Below, piece by piece: positions 41,920 through 53,500 of a stretch of DNA of 64,000 bases. The position numbers and the translations under genes are program-made. The stretch lies in NCBI GenBank assembly GCA_026770025.1, contig JAMXDE010000021.1, forward strand, positions 558,001 through 622,000. Direction: 5' to 3'. The notes beneath the pieces are model-generated. The model was not told the DNA's origin and searched no databases. It saw only the letters and a list, made by a program, of their open reading frames with translations. Source of the DNA: Craspedostauros australis. Taxonomy: Eukaryota; Bacillariophyta; Bacillariophyceae; Mastogloiales; Achnanthaceae. How positions within the stretch are numbered: the stretch's first letter is position 1; each line of letters starts with the position of its first letter.

Positions 41920-43928
41920 GATGGTCTGTACATGTTATAGACCCCTGATGCGTGTTGGTGTGCATATCCAATGAACACCATCTCTTCTCCTCTATTCTTG
42001 AGTTTGGCGGTGATCCCGCCGTAGGTAGTCTTCACAACACCCACCTCTCCAAATGTACGGAGTGCATCCGCATATGGTGGATCGTTGGCGAAGAATTGTC
42101 GATGTGGTGACTCCTTTTGGTTCTTCGCTACGGTGATGTTGGCGATGGCGGTGTCAGTGCTCGCAGCTGCTGCCCATAGGCCATGCCTATACTCTTCGTC
42201 GAGCTGTGCTCCGTTGAGCATGAAGCGGATCTTGGTGTAGAGGTACGCGAACTTGCGTTCTACTCTACCGTTCTGTTGCGGCGTGTTCGATGCCGTGAAT
42301 TCGAATTTCACGTTGAGTCCTGCATCGATGAGAATGTCCTGCGTGGATTTGTTCTCTCCGCTGTTGTCACCTCTGAAGATGATCTGTTGGTCACCAGTCT
42401 GTGACTTGATCGTTTGGATGAATCGTTTGATGTATCCTGGTTGATCACTTTTGTTCTTGAGAAAGAAACTCCAGCAGTGATCCATGCAGTCGTCCACAAT
42501 CAGGGTCCAGTAGCGTTTATCTCCAAAGCTTATGTGTTTAGTGTAACTAATGTCAATGAAGAGCCGTTCACTGCTGCGAGTTGCTCTCGGAATGGTTGCC
42601 TTCGGAATATTCTTCACTCTTGTATTCGCGACCGCGCAGTCGCGACATACCGGCATCTCGCCGATGATCTTCCATCCGTATTGGGCGGCTGTCCGCTTCA
42701 TGGTCTTGAGTGGCGCGTGGCCGAGCATTCGATGCAAGTTCACCGCGCTGATCTCCTTCGATGGATTCTTGATGATGGCTGTGCAAGCCTTGTCGTCATC
42801 TGTTGGCATGATGGGATGCATCTGCACTCCCATAATGAATCCGTTCGATGTGGGGAAAACTCGGTCGAATACGATCTTTGTTCCGGATCCGTTGATGATG
42901 TCCATCAGAATGCCGTTGTTACCAAGCTGGTAACCGTTGTACAGAGCCTTTTTCGTAGAGAAAAGGTTCACCGCCATTTTCGGTGTGTACTTCACATCGT
43001 CGAGCTGGATGATGTGGCCAGTGTTGTTTCGTTGCTTGACCTTCAAGCGAATGGATCCCATTTTGGGAGAGTCCAGCTTCGTGCTGTCTCCCACTTGGAC
43101 GAAGGACTTGATTTGCTGCACGTTGAAGAGAGCAGCGTCTGAGTTGACGATGTGACACAAGGCTCCGCTGTCGGCGAGCCAGGTGTCCTTGTTGACCTTG
43201 TCTTTGTATCTGCTACTCAGCTCGTGGAGCTGCTCCACGGCTGCTGCAGCTATCTCGTCGTCAAAGCTGCCGTCGTCGTCGTCGTCTTCGTGGACTCCGT
43301 CTTTGTTGTACGGATTGCGATGATCTCCATCATCCATGTCGTCATCGCTTGGTAGTTCTGCGTAGTCCGATGGAACTGTGCTGTTCCGATGTGATCCTGT
43401 GGCTGGATCATAAGGGTTGACGCGTGGTCGTTCGCGTAAGAGTACGCGCATGCATCCTCCAAGGACGTAGTGTAGATCCAATTCTGAGAGTTGATCCTCT
43501 TCTGCTGCCTCCAATAGTCGGTTGAGGATGGCTGCGTTGGCGAGTATCTCTTCAATCGACTTGAAGTTGTTGGACAGGATGGTGCTCACCATGTTCACCC
43601 ATATGTATTGCATTGGTTTGTTCACGAATCCTGGGAACATTGGCAGTGCAGCTGTTAGAACCGCGTCGTAGATGAGCTGCTTCTGCATTCGTTTTGCAGT
43701 GACCGTTGGTTCCGGGAAGGTCTGGAGTCGGTAGATGTCGTCGACTCTTCTGGGATTTGGTTCCGGTGGGAATTGGATTCGGATTGGGTAGACGACGTGT
43801 TCATAGGGATTGAACGTATCGTTTGGACGGTCCTCAGCTTCGTCGCTGTCCTCTTCATCGAAGATGCCCGTTCTCTCGTTTCGCATTGCTGGGGGAGGCG
43901 GCGCCTCGGCGCGGTTCGCTCCGTCTCT
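41920..43928 (-). pseudogene. Copia protease / integrase region (fossil)
   Basis: Part of the older Copia element, directly upstream (on its strand) of the reverse transcriptase. It shows a retropepsin motif (WLADSGA), the integrase zinc-binding block (HRMLGH ... CRDC), integrase core segments LIVDDC, RGDNSGE and TPQQNGRVERK, and the Copia VFIGY block. The adjoining N-terminal part is acidic. It is separated from the gag part by the inserted large element. Confidence 0.85.
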
Positions 43929-43933
43929 GATGG

Positions 43934-44461
43934 TAATAGAGCTAAACTAGTAACCACCTTAGCGAGAGAGACTACGAATCCTCCGACTCATCAGCACTCC
44001 AGTAGATCGAACGGACACTTCGCCGAACCCCACGTTTGGAGACAAATCCAGAACCTTGAAGCGGATCTTCGGAATTCGTGCCAGGGAACCAATGGGGTTC
44101 CGATAGCCAAGTTTCTGACACCCACCATCGCCAAAACGCCGACGCACGGAACCAAAGCCACAGCAACGAGCATCATCGCCCATTGTCTCTCACAGAACCC
44201 AGACGACGGATCTCGACCCACGGTACTTGGGCTACACAACCCACACGCATTGTCATACAGGACATCACAGGAGATTCCCCTCGAAGAGAAGAACCATAGC
44301 ACTAATCTCATAATCCGCACGTTTCTTCACCATCTACCAGTATTCTAAATTGACTACTTGTGGAACAGAAGACTCTCGTCCGGATCGCTTGCCAGTCAAG
44401 CCTCTACCTACAGCTAAAGAACAGCCAACAAGACAACAGCCATTACGTTTGGGCTCTATTA
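43934..44461 (+). repeat. 5' LTR of the large Copia element
   Basis: 528 bp, starts TAATAGAGC and ends GCTCTATTA: a perfect 9-bp terminal inverted repeat, with TA...TA rather than the usual TG...CA ends. Boundaries are fixed by the 5-bp target duplication and by the matching 3' copy. Confidence 0.93.
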
Positions 44462-44506
44462 GATTAACAGTCGCAAAAGATTGTCAAGCTCTTAGACCTC
44501 TGCAAG

Positions 44507-47500
44507 ATGACCGTCACCCAACGCCTTCAGGTCTCCAACCGGCCACCTCCCAAGAGGAGCCCAGGAGACAGGACCGAAGCCTTCGAGACCCTTCCCGCGG
44601 ACCCGAAGGACCCAAGCCTCTCTGCCATCCTTGATGGCACGCCAGGCTACCCAACGGCCGGGCCATCTTCGCTCTCCTTCGCAGAGATCGGAGTCGACTT
44701 CATCGAGGTCACCTTCCGACACCCCATCATCGTGGATGCATGGAACCAAAAGGAAAGAACCAACGAAACCGAAGTCGTGCGCCACGTCCACAAGACTACC
44801 TGGGACGCGTTCACGGAACTCAAACAGGAGTTTCGGATCAGCATCGAAACTGCCATGATCTTTGATCTCTTTCCAGCCAAGACCCTCGCAGAAGAGAAGA
44901 CCATCTCCCAACTGCTGATCACCATCCATGAAGAAGCCACCGACATGAACCCGGCATTAATCATGTTCAACCTCAAGCACCCGGACGACGTTGCAAGGAA
45001 CTACGAGACAGGACTCCTCATCTACCACATCGGAGAATGGATCAGATCCATCGAAGTTGAAGAGGAATCCACCCTCGAATCCACCCTTGACGCGATGTTC
45101 ACCGACACGGACACCACTGCCAAAGCCATGGCAGACTTCTGCCGTTCCGAACGATGCGGCAAACGCCATCACAACCAAGCCTGGTTGAATGCCATCGGGG
45201 AACACAAGAAAGCACTCTCCAACGCATCCGCAACCAGCATCTCATCTGGGTCAGAAGCATCTACCCATAGAACCGGACGCGACAACGACAGCCACCCAGG
45301 AGGAACCCCATCTGGGCTCTCCCTCATGCTTGGTGGGAATACACCGCACCGTACCCCACCCAACTTCCCGAACGAAACCCAACTCTCCAGCATCGCCAAG
45401 CAAGGATCACAAAACACGTCACCAGTGATCATCGACACCCGTGGCACCACTCCGCCCAACGAAGATACCGAACCAGGCACCGACTACGACCAACACCCTG
45501 GTAACGACGATACCGTAGGCGCATCCGACAACCGCGGTCCCACAGGGCGCAACCGACTCTTCCCCAACGTAGACCCCGCGACGATCGGCGACTACAACCG
45601 CAACCCAACTGGCACCAAGGTAGTAACCTTCGCCCCCGAAACAACCGCCGGAGGCCCAGGAGATACCAATGCACCCCGGATGAACTACCCAGAGAACGAC
45701 GGGAACCGTCCACCCCACGATCGGAACCCGCATCCCTACCACGGTACTGCGGATACACCAGCCTCACACGGCGTGGGTAACTATCGAGGCAACAACGGGC
45801 ACGAACCCGTGAGCCGAAACCCTGCCGGCAACTCACCCGCGAACCATGGGACAAACCTCCCACACCGTGACAACCATGGACCCCCAATTAACCATGGACA
45901 CCACGGCAGCAACCCGTATGGGCATTCCCCTACCATGGGAAACCAATTCCCTCATGGCCCACCGCTTCCGATGTACCACGGAACCCATCCAGGAGGATTC
46001 CCGCCCATTGGAATCCCTATCCCCATGGGCCATTTTCCCCATGGAGCCGGAGGTTTTCCAATGCCACAAGGAGCCTTCACCCCCGTTGGACACCCTCACC
46101 CCGGGTATCCACCACGACCACCCGCGTATGGGTACCGCCCAACCGATCCCAATGGAGGTCTCGGAAGACATGACCCACGCAACATGGGCCCGAACACCCC
46201 ACACGGGCAACACGATCCCGGGTATCCACCACGACCACCCACGTATGGGTACCGCCCAACCGATCCCAATGGAGGTTTTGGAAGACATGACCCACGCAAC
46301 ATGGGCCCGAACACCCCACACGGGCAACACGATCCCGGGTATACACCCCATCGTGGACCCACCCGCGGCGAACCACCAGTCGCCCAGGCCAAGCTAACGA
46401 AGCGTCGCCCCATCCCCGACTCCGTCAAATTCACGAGTGATGCGGCATCCTTCCAAGTGGTGAAACACCAAATCCATGCCCACCTCCTGGGAAATGATAT
46501 GGCGTACCTGATCAACGACCAGTTCCGGCACAGATACCATTCCCAAGGAATCCATGCGATCAAGGACCACATCGACCCGGTGACAGGTGTGCCAACAACC
46601 ACCTCGCCAGAACAGGTCGCGAGCGACGTCAGGACCCTATTCGCGGGACTATACTCCGTCTTCGCCGGCGGCCCAGCACATGGACTCGCCACCAGAGGAC
46701 TCCTCACCGAGGACGGTATCCTATTCTGGAATGAACTCCTCAATACCTACGATAACGACTGGATCCGAGGTATGGAGGTCGACTCTCTGATGAAGAGGGT
46801 ACACGACTTCAACCCCAGCAGACAGGACCTGGGATCCTACGTGAAGGAGATCCAGGATATATTCGCGAACGTGAATTTCCTGGCGACCAATCCGGATCAA
46901 CAAGTCTCCGACGCACAACAACGCCGCACGCTCCTTAACCATCTCATCGGTTGCGACGACATCAACGTTCGCACCATGGTTCGGAGCATCGAGCGAAGCC
47001 CGGACATGCAGTCGATGGGAGCCACCTGCATGTACCTCATCTCCGAGTCCGCCAGGGACAATGCGGTAGCCAACAACCAACGGGGATCAAGGTCCGGCAA
47101 ACGCAGGATCTTCAAGGCAACCACCGAAACCAACCAAGATCAAGGTGAATCCAACACTGAGATGGTCATCAATGCCATCTCGAAGAAACTACAGGAGGAT
47201 CCCACCTTCATCTCACAAGAAGTATTCGATGGACTACCCGAGAAGGTCCGTCGAGTGATCATGAAACTCCGCAGTTCCCTCCGCTGGGCCCGCCGCAATA
47301 ACGACCGGAACGGATCCGGATTCACCCGCGTCGAGGGCAAGAAGGAGCAGGAAGAACCCCAACCACCTGCCAGCGTGAAGCCCCCAGAGAAAGGGGAGGA
47401 AACCAAACCACACAAGCAGTATGGAGGTGTCACCCACGCGAACCTGGCCAGGTACACCGCAGGATCCACCGAGGGATCTGATTCCCAGGACGGGAATGGA

Positions 47501-50500
47501 TCGGACCTATCCTCGATTGACGCTTCGGAGCTTGCCAAGTTCCTAGTCGATTATGGAGGACACGAGGGGAACGGCAACGACCGACTCGTGAAGATGATCA
47601 CGATGAGTGACTCATCCGACGCCCCAAGCCCTATCGATCCACCAGAATCTAAACAACGCCAATCAGTACCCGAACAGCTGATCAACCTGGCGACCTTCTC
47701 TCCGCAAACATACGCAGTATGTGACGGAGGCGCACAATGCTGCGTTATCGGGAACAAGGACCGGATCTGGAAGATTGACTACATCTACCCGCATCGGACG
47801 TACAACATCGTCGGTGCCGTGGCCAGCACGATGAGGAAGAACAACCTCGCGGTGGTAGACGCAAGTATCAAGGCCAGGACCAGAGAAGGCAACGAAGTGA
47901 TCCTCCGGATCTACGAGGCCGCTCTGAACGTCGACAGTCGGGTGACGCTGCTATCCGACCACCAAATTCGGGCCAGTGGAACCGTCCTCGACACGGTTTC
48001 ATCGGAACACCGGGCATCGTTCGCGACACCAGGCACAGGCCGGCAATGCCTAATGCCTGACGAAGACACGACGATCAACTTGGAGATGCGAGACGCGCTG
48101 ATGACATTCGACGTCTTCCCCATCATGGAGGACGACGAGGATCTGCCCACCTATGACATCACCCCAAAGCAAGGATGGAACCCTTCAGATCACCAAGGAG
48201 GACACGTATGCAACGTGCCCATGGGTTGCTACCTTACCAGGGACCCAATTGGAGGAGACAAGGTTGTCGACTGGGATGACCAACCTGATGCATCGCGTGA
48301 CGCTGGAGCAATGGATCCATGCGCCCACAACGCACCGAAGGATCCCACGGAACCCGGGACACGCCAGGCCATAGACGGTATCCCGGATGATCCCATGGAA
48401 GGACGAGAACCCATCGACCCCAACGCCCATCATCCAGATGAGCACGCCCCAGGAGACCCCAACCGTGTACACGAAGAGTACCCCAAGGTGGACGCATTCC
48501 TTGACACTCTAAGTCTCGAGGAGCTCATCGGAATGTCACACGCAATCGACACGGTAACGTTCGCGAAATCGGCTACCGACACGGCCATCTCGATCCAAGG
48601 CACCCTTTTCGACATGGTGGACAATCTCTCAGCAGGAGACATCGAGCACCTATACAGGGAGCTGGGCATCGACCGCGAGGCCAACGTGGTAGGAACGGAC
48701 CAAAAGGGATACACTGAGCCAACCAACGTTCCATCGACAAAGGTATCAGACCCGGATGACGAGGCAGACAGCGTCATCTCATCCTTACACTCGGTAGGAT
48801 CTGAACCGGCGTTCCAGAGAAATCGGGAAACATTTCGCATCCCCAACGAAATCGGCGTGACCAAGGCAACACGTGCTGACGCCCACCGGGGAGACCCACG
48901 AAGGGCACCTGAATACCACGGACACATCAAGGGCGAGAACCCCGTCGGGATCGATGACCTAGGAAAAGACAATCCCATGGACACCATGGATCGACACCCT
49001 GCAGAAGCCATGACCGAGTACAGCCACCAAGGGTTCCCCTTCCGAGCCAAATGGAAGTCCATCGATCTTCACAAGATCCGACCGTACCTCGGGTACCTGC
49101 CCACGCACGTGATCAAACAGACCCTTGCCAGAACCACACAACTCATGCGGGCAGTGATCACTTACCCTATGCGAAGGCACAAGAAGTCCAGATTCGAGTG
49201 GATGCGACGACAACGAATCCGGGAGATCGTGGCGACGGACACCATATTCTCCAACGTCAAGTCCTTTGGAGACGGATACTCCATGGCGCAAATCTTCTAC
49301 GGAACATCCTCCCACATGATCAACGCATATGGCCTGAAGAAGAAAGAAGGAGTGTTCATCGCCTTCCAGGATTTCATCAGGACAGAGGGTGCACCATGGG
49401 CCTTCCACAGCGACAACGCGAAGGAACAGACTGGAGAGAAGGTCCTCAAGCTTCTTAGGGACCTCCACATCAAATCAAGGCTGACAGAACCGCACAACCA
49501 GCAACAGAACCCGGCCGAGCACAACGCCATCCTGTACATGAAGCGATGTGTCACAACGCTCATTGACCGGACAGGGGCACCACCAAAAGCATGGTTCCAC
49601 GCTTTCCGATACATGTGCTACGTGCACAACCACACATCAGACCCGTCCCTACGGTACGCAATCCCATACACCGTACGACACGGAGAGACCGTCGACATCT
49701 CTGCGCTCTTGACTTTCCAATTCTACGAGAAGGTCTTGTACCATGACCCCAACGCTACCTTCCCGAATTCGAAGGAGAAGTCAGGATACTGGCTCGGCGT
49801 GGCAGAGTCCCATGGGGATTTCCTCACCTACCACGTGCTGGATGACGAATCTCGACGTGTACTGGTACGAAGCGTGGTCCGCCCCTTCAGGAAGGGTATA
49901 AACAACAACAGGCGTGTCACCTTCGACCAAGACATGGACCCCGAGACAGATAACCCCAGCACACGGACCCCACTGGAACTGTCTGGTACCCCACAAGGAT
50001 GGAAGGCCAAGATCCCACCGAAAAGAGGGTATGCAGCGACGGCCAAGACGACGCACCCACGGGCATGGGAGCACAGGACCGACAAACTGACGCGACCCAT
50101 CGGGATCCCGGATTCAGGGGAGGCACGGAACACAGGACCCGTCACCCGATCCCAAACGCTGACCAAACGGACAGCGAAGGCACCCACGACGGGCGACACC
50201 AAGAAGGACAAACCGCGAACGAACCGCGATACGCCAGACAGGGGAGACTCTGACCCAGGGTCTTCGTACCTTCCGTGTTCGTCGGGACCACCATCATACC
50301 AACGCATGGATAACGGCCCCGAAGAAAGGGGAGGGAATAAGAGGACCAAGCAAAACAAACGATCTGTTTTGTCAACAGGTACCAGGAAAGGGATCCCATG
50401 GAAGAACATCGTCCATGGAACGATCAGATCCATAATCCAGACCATCGCAGCGGATCCAGTCACGACAGGCGTGAACACCGCGCCACCGCAAAGGGTACCC

Positions 50501-53500
50501 ACTCTAACAAACCACCCAGGGAACCCGAGGCAGAACCCACCAAGGTGCAACACGAACCTCCCATGGGACACGACATCCATCTCCTTTGCCTGCAACCTGA
50601 CAGCAACAGAAGTCAACCAACTCGCATACCTGGCCCAATGTGACCAGTACACCGAAAGAGACAACTTCATCCTCGATGGAAGGAACCTCAACTGGAAGGC
50701 AAAGGGAATCACTTGTCACCACCACGAGATACGAGAGGACGGAACCACCGAAGCAATCCTAGAGATCCTATGGATGAACGGAATGCGATCATGGTGCAGG
50801 ATGGGAGACCTAAGGGCCCAACAGCCGGACATCATCATCGAATACACCGAACAGAACCGCCTACAGGACCAGAAAGGGTTCGAATGGGTGGAACTCCACA
50901 GAGCAAGGAACCAGCACATGCGATCAATGCTAGCCACCAAACTGGCAAACCACCGCCCAGGAAACAAGTACAAGTTCGGCACCCTGGTACCCAACAGCCT
51001 GAAACACGCCATGGCTATTGACAGGCTCAACGGAAACGGACTCTGGAGCGAAGCTATCAACAAGGAACTGGACCAGATCAAACGGTTGGGGACCTTCAGA
51101 CAACCAAGACCGAACGAAGCACTCGATGGGTACACCAAGATCCCATACCACATCGTCTACGACGTGAAGTTCGACCTACGTCGAAAGGCAAGATTGGTGG
51201 CAAACGGGAACAAGACATCCCCACCAACCGAAGACGTATACTCAGGGGTGGTAGCATCAGACACCATCCGAATCGCCTTCGCCATCGCAGCAGCCAACGG
51301 ACTGAGAGCATACGCCGGCGACGTAGGGAATGCGTTCCTATACGCCGACACCCTCGAGAAATGCTACATCCGAGCAGGCCCTGAATTTGGTAACCTCGAA
51401 GGCAAACCCCTCATCATCCAGAAGGGACTCTACGGCCTGAGGACATCAAGTGCGAGGTTTCACGAACACTTCGCGGACACCCTCCGAACCATGGGATTCC
51501 TACCCTCCAAGGCCGACAATGACATCTACACCCGAGAAGCCGACGACCACTACGAGATGATCACTACATACGTGGATGACGTACTGGTTTTCAGTAAGGA
51601 CCCCATCCCAATCATCGACGACCTCAAGAAACGGTACACCATGAAACAATGCGGTGACCCAGAGTACTACCTTGGCGGGAACATCGTCGACCTTCCCAAG
51701 AACTGGAAGGACAGGGGAGTCAACATCGGACTCTCAGCCCAGACGTATATCGGAAACGTCATCAAACGAGTGGAGCAACTAGTAGGGAAGACAATCCCGA
51801 AGGCATCCACTCCCATGGTAGAGGCCTGCCACCCAGAAAGCGACACCTCGGACTTCACAAGCGCTGAAGACGCCAGGACCTACCGATCGATACTGGGTTG
51901 CCTCAATTGGGTCGTGACCCTCGGGAGGCTGGACATCCAATACGCCACGACGACGATGGCACGGTTCGCCATGGCACCAAGGGAAGGACACCTTTTGACC
52001 ATCCAACGTATCATTGGATACCTCAAAGGTCGAGAAAGGGGAGCCATCCTCTGCGACCCCAACCCAGTGGACCACACGAACATCGACACCACCCTCTCAA
52101 GCCATTGGAGAGAATTCTACCCTACCGCATCAGAGGTCACCCCCGCATCAGTACCAACACCAAAAGGGAAACCGGTCCAAATCACGTGTTACGTGGACGC
52201 CGACCATGGCCATGACCAGGTCACACGGAAATCAATGACGGGCGTGGTTCTACTGATCAACAATACCATCGTCAAAACCATCTGCAAGCGACAGAACACA
52301 GTGGAGACATCAACCTACGGATCCGAATTGGTAGCCGCCAGGATAGCTACCGAGGCGGTCACAGGCCTGCGCTACATGCTGAGAGACCTCGGAGTCCCCA
52401 TCGACGGACCCGCAATCATGCTCGGAGACAACAAAGCGGTGGTACTCAATACTACGGTTCCATCCTCAACGCTGAAGAAGAAACACTGCTCATTGGCCTT
52501 TCACCAAATCCGGGAATGCATCGCCGCTGGAATCATCGTGTTCGCCCACATTGCGTCAGTTGACAACATCGCCGACATACTCACCAAGCCTCTTTCCAAA
52601 ACACCATTCCACCACATCACGTCGAGAACGATATTCCGGAACTCAATCCATGAGTCCGGATACCACAGCGAAACCATATCACAAGCCATAACAAAGAGCA
52701 GGACGACCAGAGCAGACGATGATCCCGATATAATGGCCACGGAGACGCAAGAACCATCACCACCGAAGGAAGAACACACTATGAGCGTGAACATGGCAAG
52801 GTACCAACAGACCTCCATGAAGTACAGTCCGACATCAAAAACCCTTCGGCTAACCAGAACCCAACGAGAACCGAACCCCCTCGAAACGGCACAAAGGAAA
52901 TCACCCAGAACCATCAAGCGCACCAAGAGCACACCGGCCTCACCCAACCGCCAACAGACGCGAAATTCCAGTGTCGTATACGACATGACCGAAAACCGTA
53001 CCACGAATCAGAACCACGAGCCAGCCGGCGCGCCAACCGACAAATTCACGATCCGACGCGGCGACACACCACCATCAGCCCTCACAGACGAATTCAGCGC
53101 AATCTCAAGTATCAACCCCTCATGTGGAAGCGACGTCCTCTACTACCCAAGAGACATGCTGGAGACAGGGCCCATCATGCCAAGGAACCAATCACACGTC
53201 GCCACAGCGACCAAGTTCCGGAAACCGCCACCTGGAGCCACCATGCCAGCCATCGAAGAAGATAACTGTGAAACTTCCTTCCACACGGGCCTGACACCTC
53301 GGGCTTTCGTCACACCTGAGCATGAAACGTACAGGTGTGACATGTTGATTGCTGACCTCCAAGAAGACCTGGCACGAAACGCGACCGCACCCTCTATCGC
53401 ATTCCGCGACATGAACATGCTCTCACCACAAAAACGGAACCGCCACAACCAGGACCCCGGACACAACCTCTCCCCATTCCAGACGAGGACACGCAAGATG

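Noticed and set aside
43773-44348. 191-codon open frame across the large element's 5' LTR, repeated in part at 55271-55765
   Set aside because: It spans the junction of two elements and LTR sequence; no domain. The similar frame in the 3' LTR only reflects LTR identity.
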